Notes: generated by a model not told the origin, from the letters alone. Counted from the stretch's first letter, positions 51,296 through 60,756 are shown. The stretch: 64,000 nt of DNA from Sedimentibacter sp. SX930 (GCA_002155105.1 MUZD01000001.1:124001-188000); one strand, 5' to 3'. A program made the numbers and translations.

Positions 51296-52146
51296 TACCG
51301 ATCATTGGCCGCAACATAAAAATATTTTTCAGGGATAAGGCGAATGTTTTCTTCTCCTTGTTGGCAGTGCTGATCATCATCGGACTCTACGTCTTTTTCT
51401 TGGGTAAAAATCTGACGAACTCTCTGGGGGATACAGTAGGCGCGCAGTACGTCATGGACAGCTGGATCATGTCCGGCGTCATCTCGGTTTCCGGAGTGAC
51501 GACGACGATGGGGGCATTCGCCGTCATGATCGATGACCGGGCCAATAAAATATTGAAGGACTTTACGGTCTCGCCAATCCGCTCGAGCAGATTGGCGGCA
51601 GGCTATATCCTGAGTTCAGTGGTTGTTGGGTTCATCATGAGCATCGTAACGTTCGTGTTGGCCGAAGCGTACATCTTCCTCAACGGTGGGGAGTTGCTGC
51701 CTCCCATGGCCATGCTGAAGATGATAGGCCTGATCATGCTCACCGTGTTGACGAGCAGTGCGATGGTCTATTTCCTGACTTCCTTCTTCCGAAGCCAGAA
51801 CGCTTTCGCGACAGCCAGCACGATCCTCGGCACCATCATCGGCTTCCTTGCCGGGGTCTATGTGCCGATCGGGCAGTTCTCGGACAGTGTGCAGACGGTC
51901 ATCAAACTGTTCCCGATGACCTATTCGGCCTCCTTGATGAGGCAAGTGATGATGGAGGAACCTTTGAAAATCTCTTTCGCAGGGGTTCCGGTTGAAGGGT
52001 TGGATGCCTTCAAACTGATGATGGGTCATACCATCCGCTTCGGGGAAACCGCAGTGACTCCCTTCACCAGCATCCTGATCCTGAGCGGCACCGCGCTGTT
52101 GCTCTACGGCATGTCCATCCTGAACATCTCCAGAAAAGCGAAATAA
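51292..52146 (+). CDS. ABC-2 type permease
   Basis: 284 residues with six predicted membrane helices. It matches ABC-2/DrrB-type export permeases (RDKANVFFSLL near the N terminus, KDFTVSPIRSSRLAAGYIL, FLAGVYVPIGQF). Its start overlaps the ATPase stop. Together they probably export a hydrophobic compound. Substrate unknown. Confidence 0.88.
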   Translation: MIPIIGRNIKIFFRDKANVFFSLLAVLIIIGLYVFFLGKNLTNSLGDTVGAQYVMDSWIMSGVISVSGVTTTMGAFAVMIDDRANKILKDFTVSPIRSSRLAAGYILSSVVVGFIMSIVTFVLAEAYIFLNGGELLPPMAMLKMIGLIMLTVLTSSAMVYFLTSFFRSQNAFATASTILGTIIGFLAGVYVPIGQFSDSVQTVIKLFPMTYSASLMRQVMMEEPLKISFAGVPVEGLDAFKLMMGHTIRFGETAVTPFTSILILSGTALLLYGMSILNISRKAK

Positions 52147-52147
52147 A

Positions 52148-52191
52148 CAAAGAACCGACGGCCTCGCATTGAGCGCCGTCGGTTCTTTTGT
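52148..52191. terminator. Bidirectional terminator
   Basis: AAAGAACCGACGGC and GCCGTCGGTTCTTT form a perfect 14-bp stem. It serves the ABC operon and the convergent nucleoid-associated protein gene. Confidence 0.88.
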
Positions 52192-52193
52192 GG

Positions 52194-53195
52194 TTAAAAC
52201 AGGTTTTTGATTTTCTCGATGTTTTTGATGATGACGGATGTTGTGCCGTCGGGATTGTTGATGAATTCCACAACATCCGGGTCTTTGTATAGCTCCAGCG
52301 GAATGCTGATTTCGATGCCGTTGTCGAGTCGGAATTTTTGTTTGGAATATTTCGGTCCGGCGATTGCCGCTTCCGCGGGGGCGCGATCGACATAGCCCAA
52401 TTCCTCGACCTGTTCGAAATATTTCTGCTTTTTGGCGAAGTTATCGCCGAATAAGGCCTCAGCGATTTTTTCGTTATCGATTAGGTTATCTTCCTGCATG
52501 CTTGTGACGATGGCTTCCTTCGTTTCGGCCAACACCTGAAATTCTTCATCATTGAAGGCTTTGCTTGTCTTTTGGACGGCCTTTTTGATTATCGAGATGT
52601 TCTCCTTCAGGCTCGGCTTTGGCGTGTCTTCGAGGAACATTTCCGTGAAGTAGTTTACTTTTTCACCCAGTTCGGCGATCATGTGCTTTTTCTCGATGAC
52701 ATGGTATACCAGCTGCTCCAGATTCACGACAAGGCCTTCCTGGATGGCTTGTCTTTGCGAAGGTAGGATGGCACGGTTCAAGATGATTTGGTTGGTCAAA
52801 ACGTCCCCTTCGTAGGAGACAAAGTGCGTATAGCTGTCTGAGTAGTTCAGTTTGAACACCCCGAGGCAAGGTACTTCATCCAATTCAAAATGCGCAATAA
52901 GCAGATCCGCAGGCGGGATTTCGGGATTCAATTTGGTCACATTGAAGAATTTTTCCGACAAGGCTTTCGTGCCTTCGACAAAATCGCTTTGGCAATTCTT
53001 GAACAGGGCAGTCATCGGATTATCCTCTTCCAAAATCCCGTCCTTCATGCTGTCTGAATCTTCGACCTTTGCGACCATCGCTTCGATATATTCGATCATC
53101 ATGCGCTCTGACGTATCCAGTCCGGCATAGGAAAAAATCGGTTCATTCGTGTTGATGTCCAAAATGTGTAAAATGGCTTCTTTAATGCGTATCAA
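52194..53195 (-). CDS. 37-kDa nucleoid-associated protein (NdpA/YejK family)
   Basis: 333 residues, family PF04245. N-terminal MIRIKEAILHILDINTNEPI, the motif YIEAMVAKVE, and PADLLIAHFELDE are similar to nucleoid-associated proteins. A C-terminal helical section (about 200-285) precedes IEISIPLELYKDP. The start is TTG 53195, nine bases after GGAGGT. The role is presumed DNA binding; details are not known for Bacillota members. Confidence 0.85.
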   Translation of the reverse strand: MIRIKEAILHILDINTNEPIFSYAGLDTSERMMIEYIEAMVAKVEDSDSMKDGILEEDNPMTALFKNCQSDFVEGTKALSEKFFNVTKLNPEIPPADLLIAHFELDEVPCLGVFKLNYSDSYTHFVSYEGDVLTNQIILNRAILPSQRQAIQEGLVVNLEQLVYHVIEKKHMIAELGEKVNYFTEMFLEDTPKPSLKENISIIKKAVQKTSKAFNDEEFQVLAETKEAIVTSMQEDNLIDNEKIAEALFGDNFAKKQKYFEQVEELGYVDRAPAEAAIAGPKYSKQKFRLDNGIEISIPLELYKDPDVVEFINNPDGTTSVIIKNIEKIKNLF

Positions 53196-53339
53196 GTTTT
53201 TCTACCTCCGTTTTTGTTCACGTCTATCAGTATCCCACAAAATCGCTTTTCGGACAAAGCAAAAATATCAGCTTTCTATTTGTCCGGTCATCGCATATAA
53301 TGATGTTATTTGAAAAAAATAAAGGAATGGAGGGATGGA

Positions 53340-54269
53340 ATGTCTCAATATAAATCCGGCGTGCTGTTCACTGTTGTAGGGGCGCTGCTGTGGGGGATTT
53401 CGGGGACCAGTGGGCAGTTTCTGCTTCAGCAGCGCGGGTTGACCTCCGGCTGGCTGGTTGCCGTCAGGATGCTGATGGCCGGCCTGATTTTGTTGGTGCT
53501 ATGCTACAAAAAAGAGAAGGACGCCATCTTTCGGGTCTGGAAAGACAAGCGGGACCGCAAGGACTTGTTCCTGTTCGCGTCTTTGGGCCTGTCTTTTTGC
53601 CAATACACCTATTTTGCGACAATCAGCCATTCGAACGCGGGAACGGCTACCGTTCTGCAATTTTTGGCCCCGGTCCTGATCATGATTTACCTCTCCGTCA
53701 AGAACAAAAAATTACCGCGGCCAGCTGAAATGGCAGCCATTGTCTTTGCGGTTGCCGGCATTTTCCTGTTGGCCACACATGGCCGATTGGATAGTCTGGC
53801 CATTTCGCAGGAAGCATTAATGTACGGTTTATTGTCGGCTGTTTCTGTCGTCATCTACAATCTTCAGCCTGCCCGTCTGATCAAAACTTATGGGACGCTG
53901 CTCTCGTTGGGTTGGGGGATGCTGATAGGTGGCGTTCTGCTTTCGATAGTCTATCAGCCTTGGCGGATCATCGGCACTTGGGACATCGCTGCATGGGCTG
54001 CCATGCTGGTCATCATCTTGTTGGGGACAGTCATTTCCTTCAGTCTCTATCTGGAGGGTGTGCATCGCATCGGCGCAACTGTCGGAAGCCTGTTGTCATC
54101 GGCCGAACCTCTTTCTGCAACATTCCTTTCCGTTTTTTGGTTAGGGACCAGTCTGCACTGGACGGATCTGCTCGGCATCGCCTTGATCCTGTCAACCGTG
54201 TTCTTGTTGACGCTGAAATCAAAACCAATAAAATCAAGCGAGGCTATCCAAACAGAACCGAATATTTGA
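53340..54269 (+). CDS. EamA/DMT-family transporter
   Basis: 309 residues with ten predicted membrane helices in two EamA repeats (GALLWGISGTSGQFLL near residue 15; LYGLLSAVSVVIYNLQP-like start of the second repeat near 155; the later EPLSATFLSVFWLG). This matches drug/metabolite transporters. ATG 53340 follows GGAGGGATGG. It is monocistronic with a terminator. Substrate unknown. Confidence 0.9.
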   Translation: MSQYKSGVLFTVVGALLWGISGTSGQFLLQQRGLTSGWLVAVRMLMAGLILLVLCYKKEKDAIFRVWKDKRDRKDLFLFASLGLSFCQYTYFATISHSNAGTATVLQFLAPVLIMIYLSVKNKKLPRPAEMAAIVFAVAGIFLLATHGRLDSLAISQEALMYGLLSAVSVVIYNLQPARLIKTYGTLLSLGWGMLIGGVLLSIVYQPWRIIGTWDIAAWAAMLVIILLGTVISFSLYLEGVHRIGATVGSLLSSAEPLSATFLSVFWLGTSLHWTDLLGIALILSTVFLLTLKSKPIKSSEAIQTEPNI

Positions 54270-54272
54270 ATA

Positions 54273-54313
54273 CCGCAAAAACGTGATGCCGAAAAGCATC
54301 GCGTTTTTGTCTT
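54273..54313 (+). terminator. Intrinsic terminator
   Basis: GCAAAAACGTGATGC pairs with GCATCGCGTTTTTGT, then TTTT. Confidence 0.8.
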
Positions 54314-54416
54314 TTGACAGCGTCATAATTTCTAAACCAACGCATTTGTTCTATAATGAAGACAGGTAAATGTCAGGTTATGATGAAGACGGTCAATTCA
54401 GAAATGAGGGGCTAAC

Positions 54417-55850
54417 ATGGTGAAAAAGACGAAGATAGTCTGCACGATTGGACCAGCCAGCGATTCCGTCGATGTGCTGGTAAGGATGATGAACAGCGGC
54501 ATGAATGTGGCGCGGCTGAATTTTTCGCACGGCGAACATGAAACGCATATGGTCAGTCTGAATAATGTCAGGGAAGCTGCGCGGTTGGCAAACAAAAACA
54601 TAGGAATCATGATGGATATCCAAGGCCAAAAAATCCGGACAAATAAAATGACCGATGATGCTGTTACGTTGGTTTCCGGAGAGTCGGTAGTCATCAGCAT
54701 GGAACCCGTGCTGGGAACAAAAGAAAAATTCTCTGTCACCTATCCTGAGCTGATCAATGATGTGACGATCGGCATGCATATTTTGATCGATGACGGACTG
54801 TTGGTTCTGGAGGTTACGGATATCAATTATGAAGCCAAAGAGATCATAGCCATAGTCCAAGTGGACGGCATCCTGAAAAATTCAAAGGGCATCAATGTGC
54901 CGGAAGCTAAATTCAGTATGCCTGGGCTGACGGAAAAGGATGCTTCGGATATCCGTTTTGGTGTCCAGCAGGGAGTGGATTTCATCGCCGCCAGCTTTGT
55001 CCGCAGAGCCAGTGATATCCTGGAAATTATCGAAATCCTTGAAGAAATGGATGCGACGGATACGCAAATCATCGCCAAAATCGAAAACCAGGAAGGCGTT
55101 CAGAATGCCGAAGAGATACTTAAGGTGTGCAGCGGCTTGATGGTGGCGCGCGGCGATTTGGGTGTTGAAATCAACGGTGGCGATGTGCCTATCGTCCAGA
55201 AAGATCTGATCCGGAAATGCAATCTGGCCGGAAAACAAGTCATCACCGCCACTCAGATGTTGGACTCCATGCAATGGAACCCACGGCCGACAAGGGCAGA
55301 AGCGAGCGACGTCGCGAATGCTATATTTGATGGAACAGACGCAGTCATGCTTTCCGGCGAATCGGCTGTCGGCCAGTACCCCGTGGAGACTGTAGCGATG
55401 ATGGCGCGGATTGCGGAACGGACGGAGGAAGCTTTGGAGGCAAATGGTGGGAATCTATCCACAATGGACTTGTTCGATAAGGCATCCGTTACCGAAGCCA
55501 TCAGTCAGGCTGCTGCACGCACGGTCATGAACTTGGGCATCAAAACGATTGTAGCGGCGACCAGTTCCGGGCACACGGCCCGCATGATTTCCAAATACCG
55601 GCCGAAAGCGAACATTTTGGCGGCAACCTACAGTGAAAGGGTTCAGAGAGGGCTGACGCTTGTCTGGGGAGTTCAGTCTTTCGTCATCGAAGAGCCTGAA
55701 AATGTTGATGATATGCTTAGCAAGGTAACCGCATTGGCGAAAGAAAAGGGCTTTGCGCAACCTGGAGACGCCATTGTCATCACTGCCGGGACGCCGATAA
55801 AAGAAAGCGGCACGACCAATCTGATGAAGATCGAACGGATACCCGATTGA
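54417..55850 (+). CDS. pyk: Pyruvate kinase (divergent, short form)
   Basis: 477 residues. Most hallmarks of pyruvate kinase are present: KTKIVCTIGPAS, NVARLNFSHG, catalytic Lys in IIAKIENQEG, MVARGDLGVEI, ITATQMLDSM, NPRPTRAEASDVANAI and DAVMLSGESA. The normally strict DTKGPEIRT is changed to DIQGQKIRT, and IPAEEV-type to INGGDV. The extra C-terminal PEP-utiliser domain found in many Bacillota enzymes is absent. It may be a second isozyme adapted to another regulator or function. Monocistronic. Confidence 0.9.
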   Translation: MVKKTKIVCTIGPASDSVDVLVRMMNSGMNVARLNFSHGEHETHMVSLNNVREAARLANKNIGIMMDIQGQKIRTNKMTDDAVTLVSGESVVISMEPVLGTKEKFSVTYPELINDVTIGMHILIDDGLLVLEVTDINYEAKEIIAIVQVDGILKNSKGINVPEAKFSMPGLTEKDASDIRFGVQQGVDFIAASFVRRASDILEIIEILEEMDATDTQIIAKIENQEGVQNAEEILKVCSGLMVARGDLGVEINGGDVPIVQKDLIRKCNLAGKQVITATQMLDSMQWNPRPTRAEASDVANAIFDGTDAVMLSGESAVGQYPVETVAMMARIAERTEEALEANGGNLSTMDLFDKASVTEAISQAAARTVMNLGIKTIVAATSSGHTARMISKYRPKANILAATYSERVQRGLTLVWGVQSFVIEEPENVDDMLSKVTALAKEKGFAQPGDAIVITAGTPIKESGTTNLMKIERIPD

Positions 55851-55888
55851 ATGCAGCGCATTTAGTGGAACGGTTTTTCTGAGGGCAC

Positions 55889-55940
55889 TAAAAAATGCGG
55901 GACCGCCAGTTTTTGGCAGCCCCGCATTTCTTTTTTTTTC
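55889..55940. terminator. Bidirectional terminator
   Basis: AAATGCGGG pairs with CCCGCATTT around an inner GCCAGTTTTTGGC hairpin, with A-run and T-run ends. It serves pyk and argH. Confidence 0.85.
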
Positions 55941-55946
55941 CTGTTA

Positions 55947-57338
55947 TCAGGAAATGATCTGGTAGTCTTCTAATTTTGTTTTGACTGCTTCGATGTGCTC
56001 TTTCACGCGTTCCGGTGCCGGTCCGCCGGCCACATTTCTGCGGATGACGCATTCCTTCAGGTCAACCTTCTTGTAGATGGTTTCATCAAAAGCATCCGAG
56101 TGTTTTTTGTACATCTCCAACGGGAAGTTTTCCAGCGTCAGGTTCTGTTCTTCGCACTCTTTCAGGATGTTTCCGGTGATCTTGTAAGCGTCACGGAAAG
56201 GGATGCCTTTTTCGACAAGGTAATCAGCGCAGTCGGTGGCATTCAGATAGCCTTTTTGCGAAGCCTTCAGCATGGCTGCTTCCATCACGTCCATATCGTT
56301 GAGCATTGCGGGCAGGATTTCCAGACAGAATGTGACCGTGTCGATTGCTTCGAACAGCAATTCTTTTTCTTCCTGCATGTCTTTGTTGTATGCAAGCGGT
56401 AAACCTTTCATCAAAGTCAATACGCCCATCAAGTCGCCGAAGACACGGCCGGATTTGCCGCGCAGCAATTCCGCGATGTCCGGATTTTTCTTCTGCGGCA
56501 TGATGCTGGAGCCGGAAGAGAAAGTATCCCGGATTTTCACAAAACCGAATTCCTGCGATGACCAGATGATGACTTCTTCAGCCAGACGGGAAATGTGGAC
56601 CATGATGATCGACATATCCGACAACATTTCCAATGAATGGTCGCGATCGGATACGCCATCCAAACTATTCCGGGAAAAATCCTTGAAGCCGAGTGCTTCA
56701 GCAGTGAAGGCGCGGTCCAATGGCAAGGTAGTTGTCGCAAGCGCGGCACTGCCCAGCGGCATATAATGCAGTACCCGTTCTTTGGCATCATCCAGACGGG
56801 ATTTGTCCCTCAGGAACATCTCCGTGTAAGCCATCAGGTGATGAGCAAATGTGATAGGTTGTGCACGTTGCAGATGGGTATAACCAGGCATGATCGTTTC
56901 CAGATGCTGTTCGGCTTTTTCGCTCAATGCGAGGGCAACGTTGGCAGTAAGACTGGACAGATGCTCCAACGCTGAAACAGAATACAACTTCAAAGCTGTC
57001 GCTACTTGATCGTTACGGCTTCTGCCAGTGTGGACCTTTTTGCCGATAGCGCCAAGACGACGCGTCAATTCCGCTTCCAGGAAGCTGTGGATATCTTCTT
57101 CCGAGAAATCGATGGTGAGATCGCCATCCTGCAGCTCATCATTCATTTTGCCCAATTCATTGACGAGAGCATCCGCTTCTTCGCGGGGAATGATTTCGGT
57201 TTTGCCCAACATTTTTGCGTGAGCGATGCTTCCGGCGATATCCGCATAGACCAGACGGGCATCCGCATCGATGGATGAATTGAATTCAAATGCCTTTTCA
57301 TTCATGGAACCGTGATAATTATTTGACCAAATTGCCAT
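55947..57338 (-). CDS. argH: Argininosuccinate lyase
   Basis: 463 residues, fumarase/aspartase superfamily. Signature GSSIMPQKKNPD with catalytic Ser loop, THLQRAQPITFAHHL with catalytic His, HTGRSRNDQV and SDRDHSLE are all present. It splits argininosuccinate to arginine and fumarate. ATG 57338 follows GGAGG; an upstream in-frame ATG/GTG region at 57389 lacks one. It stands alone; argG is not adjacent in this window. Confidence 0.95.
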   Translation of the reverse strand: MAIWSNNYHGSMNEKAFEFNSSIDADARLVYADIAGSIAHAKMLGKTEIIPREEADALVNELGKMNDELQDGDLTIDFSEEDIHSFLEAELTRRLGAIGKKVHTGRSRNDQVATALKLYSVSALEHLSSLTANVALALSEKAEQHLETIMPGYTHLQRAQPITFAHHLMAYTEMFLRDKSRLDDAKERVLHYMPLGSAALATTTLPLDRAFTAEALGFKDFSRNSLDGVSDRDHSLEMLSDMSIIMVHISRLAEEVIIWSSQEFGFVKIRDTFSSGSSIMPQKKNPDIAELLRGKSGRVFGDLMGVLTLMKGLPLAYNKDMQEEKELLFEAIDTVTFCLEILPAMLNDMDVMEAAMLKASQKGYLNATDCADYLVEKGIPFRDAYKITGNILKECEEQNLTLENFPLEMYKKHSDAFDETIYKKVDLKECVIRRNVAGGPAPERVKEHIEAVKTKLEDYQIIS

Positions 57339-57700
57339 AATTTCCTCCTCGGCAGGGTGTTTGTCTTGATGTGGATGACCACACCGCAATCCCTGGCTCT
57401 TTTCGATAGTATTCTAATACGCTTCAGTATTGCTTCTTTATTCTTTTGCTTCTGTCAATTGTACAATTGTTTCGAACGCGAGTTCAATCCCTTTTTGCAA
57501 TTGCGCATAATCTGTCCATTTTTAATGCTACTCATTCCTGAAACTTTATGCCAAAGCAAGTATTCTCATTCTTTTTTAATTTTATTTTCTATATTGAATC
57601 CTAGAGCAAAAACATACAAAAAGCAAGGGAAATCAAGGATATTCATGAAAAATGGAGAATTTAAATGAGATGCTGCAATGAAAAACGCCACAACTCGTCA
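57339..57700. other. Gap upstream of argH without a supported gene
   Basis: About 360 AT-rich bases. A 103-codon rightward frame (57357-57668) lacks a ribosome site and resembles nothing known. I see no clear ARG box or terminator here. Confidence 0.4.
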
Positions 57701-57729
57701 TTGACAGAGGGTGGACAGCACGTTACAAT
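57701..57729 (+). promoter_or_regulatory. Promoter of the leader ORF and C26 amidotransferase
   Basis: Perfect -35 TTGACA (57701-57706), 17-base spacer and -10 TACAAT (57724-57729). It gives a leader of about 215 bases before the amidotransferase start. Confidence 0.8.
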
Positions 57730-57805
57730 AGCATTAATTTATTTTTAAATGTGAATTTGGTGAAAAAATTTATCGAATAGCAATAATAGGGGCGGGGGAA
57801 TGAGA

Positions 57806-57877
57806 ATGATGGACGGCTATATGGACATGCATATGTGTTGCAGAAAAGTTAAGCATGTACGTCGTGCGCTCATTTGA
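57806..57877 (+). CDS. Short Met/Cys/Arg-rich leader ORF
   Basis: 23-residue ORF MMDGYMDMHMCCRKV then KHVRRALI, within the leader of the C26 amidotransferase mRNA. A very strong purine tract AGGGGCGGGGG ends seven bases before ATG 57806 (an ATG at 57800 is also in frame). Five Met, two adjacent Cys and several Arg/Lys codons suggest a regulatory leader peptide, for example for Cys or Met supply. No clear terminator follows, only a GAAGTG/CACTTC hairpin (about 57890-57918). The role is inference. Confidence 0.6.
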   Translation: MMDGYMDMHMCCRKVKHVRRALI

Positions 57878-57951
57878 ACAGCCTTTTTGGGAAGTGTCTG
57901 CAGATCATAATCGCACTTCATTAGAGAACAATGTGACGGGAGGAATAATGG

Positions 57952-58701
57952 ATGAAACCGATTATAGGAATTGGAGGCAACCATTTGAGTGCTGAACTCG
58001 GCAATCAGATGGAAAAAACATACACACCGCAAGGGTTTATCGATGGTGTACAAGTAGCAGGAGGGATTCCGCTTGTGATTCCCATCAGCGATCCAATGGA
58101 TGCAGAGCATTACATCAATGCTGTGGACGGATTGATTTTGGCAGGCGGGCAGGACGTATCCCCGATTCTTTATGATGAGGAGCCGACGCATCGGTTGGGT
58201 GTCACGCATCCGGCCAGGGACGCTTTCGAGATTGCTTTGGCCCGAGAAGCCTACAATCAATGTAAACCGATTTTTGCGGTATGCCGCGGTATGCAACTGA
58301 TCAATGTCGCTTTTGGCGGAAGCCTGCATCAGGATATCAGCCAGCTGGAAGAGTATGATGTCCAACATGACCAAAAAACGAACATCCAGTATGCTTCCCA
58401 TTCGATTTCGATTGCCCCGAATAATTTCTTGCGTTCCTTTTTAGGGGAGAAGCATCTCGTCAACTCTTTCCATCATCAGGGCGTCAAGGAATTGGCGGAG
58501 CCTTTTGAGGCCATCGCTTGGAGCTCTGACGGGTTGATTGAATCCTTCCAAGCAAAAGAAAGAAGCCAAAATATCTTTGCCGTGCAGTGGCATCCGGAAT
58601 TTATGCTGGCCTCCTCCCAGAAAATGCAATATTTCTTTGATGAAATCGTCTTCCTGGCGGGAACAGGCATCCATTATCAAGACAACGTGATACATTATTG
58701 A
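57952..58701 (+). CDS. Class C26 gamma-glutamyl hydrolase-like amidotransferase
   Basis: 249 residues, class I glutamine amidotransferase fold of peptidase family C26 (PuuD-like). Nucleophile Cys in VCRGMQLINVAFGG near residue 109, His in VNSFHHQGVKEL and the His-Glu pair in VQWHPEF form the triad. The family cleaves gamma-glutamyl bonds, e.g. gamma-Glu-GABA. The upstream leader ORF may regulate it. No polyamine catabolism gene is adjacent, so another gamma-glutamyl substrate is open. Confidence 0.9.
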   Translation: MKPIIGIGGNHLSAELGNQMEKTYTPQGFIDGVQVAGGIPLVIPISDPMDAEHYINAVDGLILAGGQDVSPILYDEEPTHRLGVTHPARDAFEIALAREAYNQCKPIFAVCRGMQLINVAFGGSLHQDISQLEEYDVQHDQKTNIQYASHSISIAPNNFLRSFLGEKHLVNSFHHQGVKELAEPFEAIAWSSDGLIESFQAKERSQNIFAVQWHPEFMLASSQKMQYFFDEIVFLAGTGIHYQDNVIHY

Positions 58702-58709
58702 GAATCGTT

Positions 58710-58754
58710 CAGAAACCTGCTGCCATCCGGCTGCTGGGTCTCTGGACTTTTTTT
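58710..58754 (+). terminator. Intrinsic terminator
   Basis: CAGAAACCTGCTGCC pairs imperfectly with GGCTGCTGGGTCTCTG and is followed by TTTTTTT. Confidence 0.78.
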
Positions 58755-58847
58755 GTGCTTTAGGCTCCGCTTAAAATAGCTAAAGAACGCGCTATAGATT
58801 AAAATATAAGTAAGAAGAACGCCAATGGTAGCTGGGAGGCCAAATTT

Positions 58848-59393
58848 ATGAAACGTGTACCGAACATCCTTACGCTGATACGCCTGTTTTTGATCCCTTT
58901 TTATTTGATGGTCTTCTATTCCGATACGGCGCATCCGGTCCGTTGGGCGATGATCATTTTTCTGGTCGCCAGCCTTACCGACATCATCGATGGCTACATC
59001 GCCAGGAAATATGATGCCATCACGAAATTTGGGCAGGTGGCTGACCCGTTTGCGGACAAAGTGATGCAGATTTCGGTTCTGTACACATTGATGGACATCG
59101 GGTATATCGAAAACTGGTTTTTCCTGATTGTATTGATAAAAGACGGTTTGCAGATATTCCTAGGAGTGGCTTTGCTGAATGTCGAGCCGAAGATCATCGT
59201 GCCGGCGAATGTATTCGGGAAGGCCACGACCGTCCTGGTTTTTGCTACGATCCTGCTTTCCTTGTTCCGTCTGCCGGGATTGATCTATCTGCAGCTGTTC
59301 GTCGGGGGATTGGCAGTCATCACCTTCTCCCAGTATGCTTACCATGTCTGGCGAGCATGGGGAAAAAATAAGTCAGCCAAGACTGAAAACTAA
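58848..59393 (+). CDS. pgsA: CDP-alcohol phosphatidyltransferase (PgsA-like)
   Basis: 181 residues, four or five membrane helices. The CDP-alcohol phosphotransferase motif is complete: DGYIARKYDAITKFG then QVADPFADK (D-G-x2-A-R-x8-G-x3-D-x3-D). N-terminal PNILTLIRLFLIPFYL is typical of PgsA, which makes phosphatidylglycerophosphate. The usual neighbours of the housekeeping pgsA are not here, so it might be a paralogue. GGGAGG precedes the start. Confidence 0.88.
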   Translation: MKRVPNILTLIRLFLIPFYLMVFYSDTAHPVRWAMIIFLVASLTDIIDGYIARKYDAITKFGQVADPFADKVMQISVLYTLMDIGYIENWFFLIVLIKDGLQIFLGVALLNVEPKIIVPANVFGKATTVLVFATILLSLFRLPGLIYLQLFVGGLAVITFSQYAYHVWRAWGKNKSAKTEN

Positions 59394-59397
59394 TGAT

Positions 59398-59431
59398 TAA
59401 AAAAACGACGAGGAAACTCGTCGTTTTTTTG
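59398..59431. terminator. Bidirectional terminator
   Basis: AAAAACGACGAG-GAAA-CTCGTCGTTTTT is a perfect hairpin with flanking A/T tracts. It serves pgsA and the convergent aminotransferase. Confidence 0.9.
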
Positions 59432-59432
59432 T

Positions 59433-60602
59433 CTATAAATTCGGATAAGCTTTTATGATATAGGCTTTGATGCGGTCAATGGCCTCCTGCAGGACTTCTT
59501 CCGATTCCGCGAATGGGATCCTCAAGTAGCCTTCGCCCATTTTCCCGAAAGCGGAGCCCGGCGTCAGCGCCACATGGGTTTCCGTCAAGATTTCCATCGC
59601 AAAATCATAGGAAGACTTACCGAATGCCTTGATGTTCGGGAAGGCATAGAAGGCGCCTTCCGTATTCAGACAATTGAAGCCGGGGATCTGGTTCAAGCCA
59701 TCGACGATGATGTGGCGGCGACGGTCATATTGTTCCAGAAAATAACGGACATCATCCTGCGGTCCGGTGATTGCAGCGATTGCGGCTTCCTGGATGAAGG
59801 GCGGGACGCAGAATCCGACGCCTTCCCTGAACTCAGCCATGCGATCGATGGCTTCATGATTGCCGACGACATATCCGATCCGCCAACCCGTCATCGCATA
59901 GGTTTTGGACAAGCTGTTCACTACGAAATGATTATCTTTTGCACCGGGTATCTGGAACAGGCTGAAATGTTTCTTTCCATCGTAAATGAGACTTTCGTAG
60001 ACTTCATCCGACAGAATCGCAATCTGATGGAGATCAGCCAATGCCACGATGGCTTCCATATCGCTCGGATCAAGGATTGAACCCATCGGATTATTCGGGG
60101 TATTCAGAATGATCAAACGCGTTTTGTCGGTCATGACCTGCTCAATGTCGGAAGCCTGCATTTTGAATGAATTTTCTTCGTAGACAGGCACCGGCACAAC
60201 TTTGGCTCCCAAAAGCATGATTTGACCGAGATAATTCGGATAGCTCGGGTCGGCGATGATCACTTCGTCACCTGGATTCAGGATTGACATCATAACATGC
60301 AGAATGCCTTCCGTTCCGCCGAAAGTCGCCATGACTTCATTCGGTTCGAAGGGGATGCCGGTCTGGTCCGTGTATTTTTTTGCGACGGCTTGCTGAAAAG
60401 CGAGCTCGCCGACATTCGGCCCGTAGTGCGTATGATTGGCGGCGATGGCATCCTGCGCTGCTTTTTTGATATATTCCGGGGTTTCGAAATTCGGTTCGCC
60501 CATGGTCAGCATCAGGGTGTCATCAAATTGGGCGGCCAGCTTCGCCATCTTTCGGATGCTGGATGCCGGATAGTTTTTGGATAGTTCAGACCAATGGTAC
60601 AT
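59433..60602 (-). CDS. Class I/II aminotransferase (PatA/AspB-like)
   Basis: 389-residue PLP enzyme. Motifs: MGEPNFETPEYI near residue 35, NTPNNPMGSILDP, SDEVYESLIYDG, Schiff-base Lys in VNSLSKTYAMTGWRIGY and YLRIPFAES with the carboxylate Arg. A second member of this group lies at 46104-47285. The N terminus MYHWSELSKNYPASSIRKM is well formed. Substrate not assigned. It is monocistronic and leftward. Confidence 0.9.
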   Translation of the reverse strand: MYHWSELSKNYPASSIRKMAKLAAQFDDTLMLTMGEPNFETPEYIKKAAQDAIAANHTHYGPNVGELAFQQAVAKKYTDQTGIPFEPNEVMATFGGTEGILHVMMSILNPGDEVIIADPSYPNYLGQIMLLGAKVVPVPVYEENSFKMQASDIEQVMTDKTRLIILNTPNNPMGSILDPSDMEAIVALADLHQIAILSDEVYESLIYDGKKHFSLFQIPGAKDNHFVVNSLSKTYAMTGWRIGYVVGNHEAIDRMAEFREGVGFCVPPFIQEAAIAAITGPQDDVRYFLEQYDRRRHIIVDGLNQIPGFNCLNTEGAFYAFPNIKAFGKSSYDFAMEILTETHVALTPGSAFGKMGEGYLRIPFAESEEVLQEAIDRIKAYIIKAYPNL

Positions 60603-60756
60603 GTAGGTGTGCTCCTTTTAATAAACTTTACTTCAATTTTTTCTGTTTTTCTTCTATTTTTCTACTATCTTATCAGAAATTCTTCGACTATCCTAGTGTC
60701 GGGAGCGGAGGAGACGAATGGACCCCAAAGGAAGATAAAGATAATTTTCTGAAAAG

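Noticed and set aside
57357-57668. 103-codon ORF upstream of the amidotransferase
   Set aside because: It overlaps the argH 5' region, lacks a ribosome site and shows no family features.
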